DNA of 64,000 nt from Gnetum montanum. Its lineage: Eukaryota > Streptophyta > Gnetopsida > Gnetales > Gnetaceae. How positions within the stretch are numbered: the stretch's first letter is position 1; each line of letters starts with the position of its first letter. The stretch spans positions 166,348 through 230,347 of the forward strand of contig MNCI01011471.1 in the NCBI GenBank assembly GCA_015680685.1, read 5' to 3'. Made by a program: the position numbers and the translations under genes. Of this stretch, positions 48,553 through 60,164 are shown piece after piece. Below the pieces are notes generated by a model. The model made no database searches and was not told the origin of the DNA. It saw only the letters and a program-made list of their open reading frames with translations.

Positions 48553-50480
48553 GTGTTAGCTCATTCTACTCTCTGTTCATTGGCAGGAGCAAGCCCGATG
48601 GATTATCAGCATTTATCCGCACCATTAATCATCGATGGGCTGCATGGAAAGATCGCAAGGGACATCGACATAAATCTCATCCACTTAAGTTTATCAACAG
48701 ATGATGCAGTCATAGCCTCAATGCAGCAAACGCTAGATAACTACAAAGGTATGACAAAGCCCCTCGACATAGAAGCTGAAAACATTATCAAAGACTCGTT
48801 GACCGAAACTCCCATCACCATGCCTGATGGAGAAATTAAAATATTAAAACTAAGTACATTACTGCCACCCCAACTGGCCAAAGACCTAGAGAATGTGCTT
48901 AGGGACAACATATAGGCATTCGCTTGGTCATACACGGACATGCCCGGATTGGACCCTTGAATCATCCAGCATAATATTATCCTTGATCCAAAATTGAGGC
49001 CAGTGAAGCAAAAAGCATGAAAGGTTAAACCTATGGTGGAATTGGTAGTTTGTAATGAGATCACCAAACTTTATCAGGATGGTTTCATTTGGGTTGTCGA
49101 TTACGCCGATTGGGTATCAAACATGGTCATTGTCCCGAAGAAGAACGGAAGTATTCGCTTATGCATTGACTTCCGGGATCTAAACGTAGAAACCATAAAA
49201 GATGATTTTCCCCTACCCAGCATCAATCAACTTGTCGACTCAACCGCTGGGCACGTCCTATTATCTTTTATGGATGGTTTCTCAGGATACAACCAAATAC
49301 GTATTAACCCAGAGCATCAGCTCTGGACTACCTTCATGACACCATGGGGAACCTTTTGTTATACAATGATGTCCTTTGGCCTCAAGAATTCTGGGGCCAC
49401 ATATCAACGAGTGATGACATTCATTTTTAGCGATTACATGTTACACTCGCTCAACGACTATGTGGACGACATTGTGGTTAAATCGAAAACATCGGAACAA
49501 CATGTGCAAGATCTTGACTTAGTACTAAAACATTGTTTAAAATATGAGCTGAGACTCAACCCAAAGAAATGTATCTTCAGCGTAAAGATAGGAAAAATGC
49601 TTGGATTTATAGCCTCAGAAGCAGGGATACGGGTAGACCCCAATAAAGTTAAGGCCATAACAAACCTGAAACCACCTGACAACCTTACCGAACTTCGAGG
49701 TCTACAAGGTAGATTACAGTTTATTAAGCATTTCATAGAAAAACTAACAGACAAATTAAAACCTATGAACCACTTGCTACGCAAGAACGTCCATTTTGAA
49801 TGGACTCCACAGTGCCAAGAAGCATTCGATAATATTAAAATAGCACTTGCCTGATTACCCACTGTTTATCCACCTCAAAATAATAAACCATTTTACATCT
49901 ACCTCGCCACTTCAGATTCGTCAATCACGTTTATGCTTTGCCAGAAAAAAGATGATGGAACTGAAGTCCCTGTCTATTACTTAAGCCATGCATTAGTTGC
50001 CCACGAAAAAAGGTATAATGAGGTGGAGAAGTCATGTTTAGCTTTGGTCTTTTCTCTAAGAAAATGGCGACATTACCTCTTCCGTAACCAGGTCAATATA
50101 ATCTGCAAGGATAATGTGCTCAGAGCAATTACAGGAAACATTTACGAGACAAGTCGGATAGCCCGTTGGAAAGCCATGATAGCTGAGTTTGACCTACATT
50201 ACATAGCGCAATCATCAGTAAAGGGTTAAGCCATAGCAAATCAAATGGCCACGTCACCAACACACGATCAAGCAACGATAGAGCCAGAATTCCCGGATGA
50301 AAATATAAGCGCAATAGACATAGTACCTAATGACTATGATGCCATTCTAAACTTTGATGGAGCATCCACCTCTTGAGGGGGAAGTGTTGTCGCTGTCATC
50401 ACTATCCCTCCGGCGAGATCCTCCCCTTTGCTTATCGTTTCAACTTTCACTGTACTAACAACATAGTAGAGTACGAAGGT
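48553..50480 (+). pseudogene. pol: Reverse transcriptase, RNase H and archaeal-type RNase H of E
   Basis: One frame from about 48553 to 50400. A splice-acceptor-like ttcattggcag^gagc (48586/48587) precedes it, as in Ogre elements where an intron separates protease from RT. RT: FIWVVDYADWVSNMVIVPKK, CIDFRDLN, FMDGFSGYNQI and the active site YVDD (49459-49470), open for 273 codons (49033-49854). RNase H: FYIYLATSD to EFDLHYIAQSS (49896-50212). The archaeal-type domain starts at NFDGAST (50350) and, after a frameshift near 50405, continues as NNIVEYEGLL (50460-). In-frame stops at 48913, 48958, 49852 and 50227 fit CAG/CGA decay. The catalytic RT aspartates are intact. Confidence 0.9.
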
Positions 50481-50493
50481 CTCCTCAGAGGTC

Positions 50494-50745
50494 TCGCGGC
50501 AGCATTGGCTTCAGACATCACACGACTTGTGGTCAGAGGAGACTCACAACTAGTTTTGAACCAAGTCACAGATATTTATACATGCAAAGCGCAACATTTA
50601 NTTTCATTAGATGTTTTGCCAAGTCACAATATGGTTGTAAATGTTGCGCTTTGCATGTATAAATATCTGTGACTTGGTTCAAAACTAGTTGTGAGTCTCC
50701 TCTGACCACAAGTCGTGTGATGTCTGAAGCCAATGCTGCCGCGAN
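50494..50745. other. Assembly error: flipped 143-bp contig bounded by single N
   Basis: 50602-50744 lies between single N at 50601 and 50745. Its reverse complement repeats 50494-50600 without a difference I can see (107 bp) and then extends it by about 36 bp, continuing the RNase H frame as QPYCDLAKHLMK. The contig was placed backwards with its overlap unmerged. Confidence 0.9.
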
Positions 50746-52039
50746 TGATATGCTTGATATGTTGCCAATAGCGTCCATTAGTACAACACACACAATAGAA
50801 TGGTATGATGACATAAAAGAGTACCTTTTATGTGGTGAAACACCGCAGCACTTAACAAACGCACAAAAGGACATGGTATGAAAACGTTCTAAGCAATATG
50901 CACTGGTAGGGGACACATTGTGTCGTCGATCCTACGAAGGCATACTGTTAACATGCGTTAGTAGCACTGATGCCCAAACCATCATCGAGCAAGTACACGA
51001 CGGACTATGCGGAGCACACATAGCATCAAAAGCAATGGCAACAAAGATTAGACGCTTAGGCTATTATTGGCCACACATGGAGTATGATTGTCTCTCCAAG
51101 GCTAAAACATACAGTACCTATCAAAGGCATAGTAATCTAATCCATGTCCCACCAAATGAGTTGCATACAGCGTAAATCACATGGCCCTTTCAAAAGTGGG
51201 GGTTGGACCTTATCGGACCAATAACACCCTCATCTTCTACAGGGCATAGTTTCATCACAACTGCAATAGAATATTTCACAAAGTGGGTAGAAGCTGTGTC
51301 CCTTCGAAAGACTACATCTAAACACGTATGCAACTTCATTCTCGAAAATATTGTAACCCTTTTTGGCATTCCCATGACTATCATCACTGACAACGGGCCA
51401 CAATTTAGCAGTGTCAAAACCAAAACTTTCTGTGAAAGTCTGGGGATCAAAAAATCGTTTTCATCCCCTTACTACCCTCAGAGCAATGGGCAAGTAGAGG
51501 CAAAAAACAAAACCATCATCACAATACTTAAAAAGATGCTTACCCAAAGCAAGCGAAGGTGCCATAAACAGTTGGTATACGCATTGTGGGCATATCGTAC
51601 TACACATCGGACTTCAACAGGTAAAACGCTATATAGTCTTGTTTATGGTTCAGAAGCTATTTTACCCTTGGAATTACAGGTACCATATTTAAGGATCACA
51701 CTCTCTGGACTCCTCGACGAAGGGCAAAACAATGACCTACGCATCATTGACCTAGACTTGGTGGAGGAGGAATGCATACGTGCACTAGTTTAGATCGAGT
51801 GGTACCAAAAATAGCAACGACAACACCATCGACACAACATTCATAAGTGCCCCATCAAAGAAGATGACCTTGTACTTAAGGCCATTCGAGAACACCTGGA
51901 TAAATTCTCAGCCAACTGGGAAGGGCCTTACTTGGTCACCAAAGCATACGACAACAGAGCATTCAAGTTAGCTAATATGGAAGGGCATGAGCTTGCAAAT
52001 CCTACTAATCACTTATTCCTGAAACCATTCTATAGTTGA
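50746..52039 (+). pseudogene. pol: Integrase of E
   Basis: Zinc module: VHDGLCGAHIASKAM (50992-51036) and YYWPHMEYDC; the two CxxC cysteines read YSTY (about 51110-51121), so both have become Tyr. Catalytic core open for 196 codons (51203-51793): LDLIGPI with Asp 51206-51208, TDNGPQF with Asp 51389-51391, GQVEAKNK with Glu 51497-51499, spacing D-X60-D-X35-E. The C-terminal domain ends LFLKPFYS at a TGA (52037-52039). Stops at 50879, 51174 and 51793 break the frame. The triad is intact; the zinc finger is not. Confidence 0.88.
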
Positions 52040-52046
52040 GTATAGG

Positions 52047-52440
52047 CTCAGGTATGTGCAAGTCCTGGCATCATGACTATAAACTGATACCACAGCTCAT
52101 CCCGGCATCATGACGGTAAACTGATACCATAGAGTAGTCCTGGAATCATGACTTAAAACTGATACCAGAGTTCGTCCTGGAATCATGATGGTAAACTGAT
52201 ACCACACAGTGTATGTAATGACAATAAACTAGTACTCGTCTGGTATGACAGCAAACTGCCACAGTCTCACTTGCTGGAGTCCACTAAGACTATAAACTGG
52301 TTTGCCTCTTCATGGTCTGCCAAGACTGAAAACTGGCAATGTACCATCCGCCACGATGCTAAACGGGCAATGTCCAATGGGTCATGACATAAAACTAACC
52401 CATGATAGTCCGCTAAGAGTATAAACTGGCAATTTCATCT
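52047..52440 (+). repeat. Tandem array 3 of E (ATGAC..TAAACTG core)
   Basis: About ten units of 25-40 bp, best seen at 52060-52205 as CCTGGAATCATGACGGTAAA then CTGATACCA. It begins at the end of pol. Later units are degenerate. Confidence 0.85.
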
Positions 52441-53304
52441 CTGATACTTCAATCCATGGCTGCATACAAACTTCATCAGAATCGCTGCATCGCTTGCCAT
52501 CTGCCGATCCTACCAACATTGCCACCAGTCATATACAGTGCCTGAACTCTCATCTAATGCCTTCATTTCATCAGTAGCTATTTTAAGTCTAAGCTTGCTT
52601 ATTCACTCATGGTTTTCTTGTCTTCTTAGAGTTATGTTTGTAGGATGACACTCAGAGGCGTTCGTACAAGAATGCACTTCATCATAAGTAGCAAGGTGAG
52701 ACGTTGTTCACAGCACACGTGGCAAGACTAAATCAAACCATTCACTAGTACATCCCCATTTCCTATCTATTCATCGACATACTCCACTCAGCCACACCTC
52801 TGATACATCCAGTACACTCAAAAATTTGAGTACATTGTCGCGTATTGTAACACTTTTAAGCAGTTGCAACACACAACACAACACTTGGACATGAGTACAA
52901 GATTAAAACAAAGCTTCTTCCTAAAAAAAAATTGTCCCTTCCCATATAAAACACAAGACGGGACGGTAGTTGCCTNTGTTTTGTTCCGCCAAAGAATGCA
53001 CATCGCACGCCTTGATTCCGAGTCTACTAAATAATGGCTATTGACAAGGATCAGCGTGATAAACACTAGCACATTCCCTTTACCAAATAGAATCCCTTAG
53101 TCAGTTCCCAATTTCCACAATCTCCACATCCCTATCCAGCTACAAGTTTTACTTCTCCAATCCTATGTACTACTGAACATGGTGCGATGATGTCTAGTTA
53201 CGCAGCAAAGGACAAAGTCTTCATCGAGTTACTTATGGTGTTTTGCACTTCTTTGTCGATGCTTCTTGGGTCGATTCCTCCAAGTGTCAACAAAGAGGGA
53301 CCAA
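52441..53304 (+). mobile_element. 3' non-coding region and polypurine tract of E
   Basis: No gene seen. One N at 52976. Ends with aacaaagagggaccaa (53289-53304), the polypurine tract before the LTR. Confidence 0.75.
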
Positions 53305-54607
53305 TGAAACACCACACAATTTCGAGCTTAGTACTTCTCCAACAAGAATCGGGCTAACTCATGATGTTCCTTAGCATGGCTGAAGCTTGAGGGCCCCGCA
53401 GATAGCTTCAAGCGGAGTCGAACCCAATAAGAAGCAGGTCCCTGGGACCCACAGATGACCACGACATTTGCTATCAAATCTGGCAAACTTTGGAGCTTAA
53501 AATACTTAGTTTACACTAAGTATGTATTCTCAGTGTATATGCCTAGCGTATACGCCCGATGTTCATAGCGTATACGCCCTAGATTGCATCTACAGTGTAG
53601 ATGCCCAGCGTAGACACCTCACATGTATGCTCAACAGGTACAACTGATGAATACGCCCGGCATGCAATCCCCGAAGATGGAAACAACATTGCAGAGCAAG
53701 ATTTGGTACAAGGCAGCAATTCACACGAATGGAGCATCCATCAGCGTATACGCCCAGCGTCTGTCAGTGTATACGCCCAGCATCTGTCAGCATATACGCC
53801 CAACGTCCATCACTGTATATGCTCAGCGTATATGCCCAGAACATCCAGCGTATATGCCAACATCCACAGTGTATACGCCTAGAGTTTACGCCCGCTTGAT
53901 ACAGCGTATACACCCAGCAGATGTAATATGTTGTACACTTGTAAATTTTATTCTTTCGCACCCGGTCAATGTGCCACGTGTCACCCAACCCGCACCTAAC
54001 ATCAAAACCTGTATAAAAATCCCAATTTTTCACTAGATCAAGGGGTTGGCAATTTTGAACAAAAACCAAAGAAAAACAGAGATGTTGAGAAGCAGAGCAG
54101 AGAACTTTGTATGCTGGACAACCCTGTACACTGAGCATACAGTCTCTACGCTATGCCTATGGTTTGAACCAGCCCACAGTCATCCCTGCATCCACCTGGG
54201 CTATTCGTCCGCCTTGTGTCAAAGCCACAACTGCGTTAGACCGGTGCATTGTAACTCTCATTTTGAAATACCATTGTTACATTTTCTTCCTAAAATTTGT
54301 TATAGTTTGCATTAATTGTTGCATGTATACTGTTTATGCTGTTTTACGTTTACGCTCCATTCGCATCAGTTACGCTGTTTACGCTCCGCTTTACGCCTGT
54401 TATGCTGTTTACATATAACCTAGCGTATAGCACTTCGGTGTACATTTGGGGAAATCCTTGCCTGATCCGCGTGTGGACCACTCAAGGTACTCTACCTTCG
54501 TCTATTCCAGCTTGCCCTCAAGCGAAGGTAGGGCCTTCTATGCATGTCCGGTGATCCCCCGGTTTCTGTTTCCTTCCAGCTGGAGACTGACGATTTCGGA
54601 TGGTACA
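53305..54607 (+). repeat. 3' LTR of E (1303 bp)
   Basis: Matches 36202-37498 throughout. TATA box tgtataaaaa at 54010-54019. Differences from the 5' LTR are mostly transitions, many at CG sites. Followed by CTTCA (54608-54612). Confidence 0.94.
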
Positions 54608-54612
54608 CTTCA

Positions 54613-54943
54613 TACCATGAATCTATCATTCCTTCTCCATTATCATGTTGATAACCCACTTATTCAAAATTGATTACTATGAGGAAACATTATTATAAAA
54701 TATTACAAAGAAAATTACACTACACTTTAAATTAAATAAGAATTTGTGCTTTTCTAACTTTGCTTTTTTTTATCAAAGGCATTTATCAACTAAGATTAGT
54801 ATACTACTATTTTGTGCTAACGTTTTGTCAAGGAAACTTATTTCTCAAAAAATATCTTTCTCTAGAATTACCCATGCTAAAAAATTTGTTGCTTCTTAAA
54901 ATATAAATTTACAAGTTGACGATTAAAAATTTGTAACACCTTC
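54613..54943. other. Short non-element segment between E and I
   Basis: AT-rich, no domain. Patches (attatcatgttga; ctttgctttttttatcaaagg then catttat) resemble 35915-36135 left of E, hinting at an old local duplication of the target DNA. Confidence 0.45.
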
Positions 54944-55776
54944 TAATAAGTAACAAGTATGTCTAATTCCCAACTATATAATCTACAAGCATTATGATCG
55001 ACCATGTTAAAATATGCAAACAAACTAGGTGGATTGCCTAACATAGTTAACTACATCATGGGTTGTTGTCTTCCTAGTTACACTCATAGTGACCTTAGAT
55101 CATAAAGTTAAGTGTAGTTGAGATATCTAATCAATGATATTGTTTTGGCCATTACTAATAAATATAGAAATTAATTTTAAATAGTAATTTACTAAAAATA
55201 GCAATAAATCAGTATCTAACATAAACTAATAATCATATGCTCCATCAACTTAAATGAACATTTCTAGATTCACATGCTAATTGTTGGGTTATAAATCTAG
55301 CTAAGTACTAGGCAAAAGAAATTCACGAACTGATTGGATTCCAAGTTAATATGTGTTAACGTTTGAGATATCAATACACTTATTCAAATGTAAATACAAT
55401 GTGTGAAAATGTAAAAATTATATTAATTAACATTAATAAACTACAAGGAAATAAATTCCTGAAACAAAAATATAATCTAACTCATAGAGTGTTGGAATGA
55501 GTAAGAATCAATCTTAGTGTTTTTATCAGTTATGGTCACATTTACATAAAACTCCTTGATAAAGATTTTAGACAATGGACTAAAACATAAATTACAAGCA
55601 CTTATTGGTGGCTAAAAAAAATCATGGAATAAAACCACAAAAATTTGGCTACACTACAAATAAAAGATGTCATTAATGCATCACACTTCTTACACAAATA
55701 TAGGCAAAATCATCAAATGCATTGATGTCCATGAACCAACGCATCCTAATAAAAATGAGACTTTTAAAACTTATCA
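54944..55776 (-). repeat. 3' LTR of Athila-like element I (833 bp)
   Basis: On the minus strand starts TGATAAG and ends ...GTTGGGAATTAG...CTTATTA, a decayed version of the usual end. The polypurine tract tgtgggggta lies at 55786-55777 next to its start. The chromosomal flank is therefore at 54943. Confidence 0.75.
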
Positions 55777-55922
55777 TACCCCCACAATTGACTCAAAATT
55801 TATGCTTGAGTTATACAAAATATATATTAATGAAGTGCATGAAAGTAAATGATAAGGAAAAAATTGCAAATAAGAAAATATTACACTAAACTAAAGTATG
55901 GTAATGAAGGTTGATGAGACAT
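55777..55922 (-). mobile_element. Polypurine tract and 3' internal fragment of I
   Basis: 146 bp of I between its 3' LTR and inserted element D. The rest of I lies beyond the window. Confidence 0.65.
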
Positions 55923-56758
55923 TGATGAATCGTGTTTTGACACACTTCAATATTGGAGCCTTGATATCAAATACCCAATATCAAAGCCCAAGACACGATG
56001 TCGAATATCCAATATCGTGGGCTATATGCTGGCTTACAAATATAGCACTTGGGCACATGATTTCATATAGTTTTTTTCATAGCATAGTGAAGCTCTTGTA
56101 GTTTGTTTTCTCTAGAGTTAGAATATTTTTTGAGTGCTCACAATAAGAGTCTGAGTGTGTACAGATCCTTGTCTGAGCACTAATGTACCTGAGCATAGCA
56201 ATGTGATGGAAATAAAGATGAACCCTTTTGATAATCCTTGTAGCACTGAGAATAGATTAATGTTTCCTTTAATGCATTTGATATTCATGCACTTTACTTT
56301 AATGCATTTTAATTAAGCAGTTAATTTCTAGATGTTAATGAACATGAGCATGACCACTTCGAGCATACATGTAGCACTTGGTAACCTAGAAACACTTAAC
56401 GTTTGGTAACCTAGCAATGCTATATGCATTCAAGATGTGTCTGGAGAGTGGGAATGGGTACTTGTGTTAGGCTAGCTAGGCAGTAGATTAATTAGGTACT
56501 AAATTCCTTTACCTTTCATTCTTGTTCTAGGTGATTAAACTTATAAAATATAAAATGATAAAAATCATATACCTCAGTTGCACTTAATCATATACTTGTA
56601 CCTCACAAGTGGAACTAAGAGGACATTGATCATTCCAATGAGATTTCACTTCTTTGAACTAGTGTAGTTAAGAATTAAGGTCTACAAAATTTGATTAGAT
56701 TGCATGTGAATGCTTGTGATTCGTATGGTTGGGCATAGGGGTACCTTGCCACTCATCA
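55923..56758 (+). repeat. 5' LTR of D (836 bp)
   Basis: Starts TGATGAATCG, ends CTCATCA. U3 has GATATC/AATATC motifs (55970-56020); the TATA box is degraded (acaaatata). A start at 55912 (TGATGAGACA) is the alternative. Confidence 0.8.
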
Positions 56759-56778
56759 TTGGCACTGTTGCTAGGAAC
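56759..56778 (+). other. Primer binding site of D
   Basis: ttggcactgttgctaggaac, a tRNA-Asp-type site with several changes. Confidence 0.75.
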
Positions 56779-56900
56779 CTTTTAGTTGTTATGTGTGCTA
56801 TCTAGGACTAGTGAAAAAAAATTATTGAAATCGTTTCATATTTTTTAAATTACTATAAAAATTTATAAAAGCACACTCCATTTTTATTTTCTAACATAAG

Positions 56901-59330
56901 ATGTCTTCTTCTCATAGGAGTGATTCTTCATCCAAGTCTGACGGAGTTCATCAGCAAGTGCCCCAACAATATCAAGTGGTATATGCTCATCCTGATGAGT
57001 ATGTACCCAATTTCACCTTCATCCTACACCAAGATGAACAACTATGGTGGCATGACATGGAGGGCAACATCATGTTGCCACCAAATCGATCTATTCCTAC
57101 AATACTTCAACAAATACTTATATGATTAGGTCTTCAGGGACTTCATGTTGAGTACGTTGTGCAAGATAGGAACACCATGGATTATCATTCCACTGAGGCC
57201 CAATGAATAAGGGATCTCTAGCTAGAACAATGCTATCAATCTACAAATGAAAAAGGGTTTAATGATTCCCCATTCTTGCTATACCAAAAAGATGGTGGAG
57301 AACCCTTCTCTGGAGGTTTTTCATTTAGTGAAATTCCTCTCTTTGACTTTAGTAAAGATGGTCAAAACCAAAACCTACAGTCCACAATTCACAATCCTAG
57401 TTCTGGCAAGGATGGATCTAATGACAAAAGAGGATCCAAAGAGGCAAGTCAAGGCAATGATGTAGATAAAAAATAAGATCATGATTATGGCCACGATCAT
57501 CTAAGAGGGGGTAGTAGGCACCATGATGATGCTAGTCTTCTTTCCTCTTCACCTTTGTCATCATCATCATATTCTTCTAGATCTAATCACTACTGTAGGG
57601 GGCATGATTGTTATGGAGGTGACCGATGGGACCAAAATGATCGAAGGGACTGTTGGGCAAGTTAAGACCAGGGGCACGATCATTCAAGAGAGATGTGATG
57701 TCATGAACGAAGGGGTAGTAGAGGGCATTGTAGGCACTAGAATCATGGCCTTAATGAGCCTTTTCTTGCTACCTAGAGTATGCTAAACATTGCAAAGGCA
57801 GTGAGAATTCCCATAAGGCATGTAAAGGATAGTTAAATCAAAAGACTAGACATGAAAAATATTCCTTGGTTTGAAGGGGGATATAACTTAGATCTGCAGA
57901 ACCATCTCCAAGCTTTTCAAGATGCATGTACCTTGCAGAATATAGAAAATAAGTGGTAGAAGCTAAAGTTGTTTCAAGGATACTCATTAAATAAGTAGAA
58001 AATTGGTATTGTTCCTTAGAATTGGAATCTATTAGATGATGGAGTACAATGCTTGAATTGTTCAATGACAAATATCAAATGTACTCCTAAGTGTACAACT
58101 TAAGAAGGAAAATCGAAAGATAGAAACAAGGGATGAACCCTTGGATGCCGCCATTGGCCAATACTATTCCTTAGTGCATAGATGTCTTGGTCATAGTTAT
58201 TCTCAACTAGGCCAACTTCACCACATTGTTGATGGGCTTTGATTAGAAATGTGAAGAACCCTTGGCATTTATGCCCAAGGGAAACTATTAGAATTAAGTG
58301 CCTGTCAAATCCAAAGATTGATTGATTAGGTAGCTAAAGAGGAAGGAGAATTCAGAAAATGAGAAAGTGTAGAAGAGTACAACCACGATCCTTCCATTCG
58401 AAAGAGGGAGGTTCAATTCTGTGATAGTGAGGAAGAATCATCACTTGATGAAGTGGCGAATAGGAAAACCTTGCTATTTCAAAAATTTCAATATGAAATT
58501 ATGGCCAAGGTTAATCAGTTATGGGACTTCATGGATAAAAAATTTCAAGTTGTCCTAAAAATTGCTTAAGTGTCCAAAGAACAAGGTAGTGATCATGAGC
58601 ACAAGAGGTGTAAGGAAGCTAAATGTGCTTATTAAAGAGGTAAGGGTGAGATTGTTGTAGTAGAGGGAGTTGTAGGAAGTGAATTAGATGATGATTGTGA
58701 ATGCGACATCTACCATTATGAACATCCTAAGGGCTATTATCCTATTGTGTTGCACTTACATGAATCGGGGATGTATGCCTTGAATCCAAGACTAGCACAA
58801 AGGAAAACACGTAGAAGATTGCCTTATCCTCAAGGTAATTCTAAGTAGTTCCACAAGCCACAACAGTATTATCCAAGTAGAACTCCACCACAACCATATG
58901 AATAGTATCAACAATGGCAACAACCACAATCAAGGGTGCTAGTACCACAAAGGTAGCAATACCCTTATAGACAACCTAATCTATATGGGTACTATGTTCA
59001 GTAACCCCTATCTCCATGGGACTCTTCCAATCATATTTCTACTTTTGAATCTCACTACAACCCTTCTGATTATTATCAAATCCATTCTCCATATGCAAGA
59101 AGGGATATTGCCTTTTACCCTTATCCTTCTCCTATTCCTGCACATCTTTCTCCATCCGCTACACAACTACCGCCTACTCCACCTATGCAAGGTAAACTCC
59201 CAACTCAACTGCAACAATGCAATGCTACAAAGGCCATTAATCTACGACTAGTTCATCAACTGAGTGGTTCAGACACTTAATAAAAAAATGTCTTTCTTTT
59301 TGATCCCATAGGCTACCTAAGCCCTCAAAT
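56901..59330 (+). pseudogene. gag: gag of element D (broken)
   Basis: ATG 56901: MSSSHRSDSSSKSDG, then VVYAHPDEYVPNFTFILHQD (56970-57029), open for 74 codons. After a stop at 57123 the same frame resumes (57276-57476). A His/Asp/Arg-rich region, RLDMKNIPWFEGGYNLDLQN (57845-57904), the capsid block to about 58100, a basic region (58590-58640), ECDIYHYEHPKGYYP (58699-58743) and a Pro/Gln/Tyr-rich linker (58850-59270) follow. The knuckle-like motif has lost its second Cys (Tyr). Many stops. Confidence 0.8.
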
Positions 59331-59336
59331 ACACTT

Positions 59337-59900
59337 ATGATTAGCAACCCTGTTTCTCCATATCCCTCTGTATCAAATACCTTCAAGTCCCCTTCAAACC
59401 AAATACTGCTAAGTATCCATACTATTATGCTTACTCATCCTGTATATGATTGGATTCGTGCTGGAAAACTTCATAGGAAATTAGTTGATCCTAGAAGTCC
59501 TCTTTTTTATTTGCATATTATTGGGAATGAACTGTGCAAGGCTCTTCTCAATTCAAGTTGTGGTGTTAATTTGATTTCTCATGAAATGTATACTACATGG
59601 AACCTGAAGTCTCTTAAGAAGAGAAATATCATATTAGAATTAGTAGACTAGTCCATCACTGTTCCATTGGGATTGGTAGAAAACATTATGACCACTATTT
59701 GTAGGTGGTCTTATCCTACTAATTTCCTAGTGATCAAGGTGGAGAACTACAAAGGGGAATTCCCAATAATCATGAGAAGGACATGGATAAGCACTATTGA
59801 TGTAAGAAATCGCATCAAAGATCTTTCTTTGGAAATATCTAAAGAAAATGCATTTGGGAAAATTGAGAAGAAGCAAGTTCCATAGATCCTGTACAACGAC
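59337..59900 (+). pseudogene. Retropepsin-like protease of element D (inactive)
   Basis: HTIMLTHPVYDWIRAGKL, then GNELCKALLNSSCGVNLISH, where DSG is replaced by NSS, so the catalytic Asp is lost. After a stop at 59649 the frame runs on as LGLVENIMTTICRWSYPTNF and FPIIMRRTWISTID (to 59805) and the KENAFGKIEKKQV linker. Confidence 0.78.
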
Positions 59901-60164
59901 ATGTGGTGTAATTATGTGTAGAAACTTTGGTAAGTGAAACAAGAATCCATCTTTGCATGCAAGCAGTGTGCACCAAAAGATGATATTCAGAGGTGTTTAT
60001 ACATAGTAGCCACAAAATAAGAGGGCACCTAGTGGCTCACTATTAATTCTGAAAGCAACAAACTTTGCATGGAACCTATTGAGAGTCTAACATGTGCATA
60101 TGTCATAGGCATGGATGAACTAGAGCAAGTTCATCACCAACTCTCTGATGATGTGAATGATGAT

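Larger units (their letters stand above)
36202..54607 (+). mobile_element. Tat/Ogre-like Ty3/gypsy element E (18.4 kb) with antisense gene
   Basis: Complete from TGAAACACC to GGTACA with perfect 5-bp duplications. Contains gag-protease, a 6-kb insert with an antisense spliced gene, and pol with RT, RNase H, archaeal-type RNase H and integrase, in Ty3/gypsy order. The second RNase H, the great length, and RT with YVDD followed by IVVKS point to the Tat lineage. Coding frames are damaged mainly by nonsense changes. The two LTRs show about 16 differences in their first 235 bp (hand count), so E is younger than B. Confidence 0.93.

Noticed and set aside
50494-50744. Perfect long inverted repeat as a biological hairpin
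   Set aside because: Bounded by single N, identical arms, and the flipped piece continues the RNase H frame; an assembly error explains it.
55912-55922. Alternative start of LTR D at TGATGAGACA
   Set aside because: Alignment with LTR B favours TGATGAATCG at 55923; the earlier match is probably flanking DNA of I.
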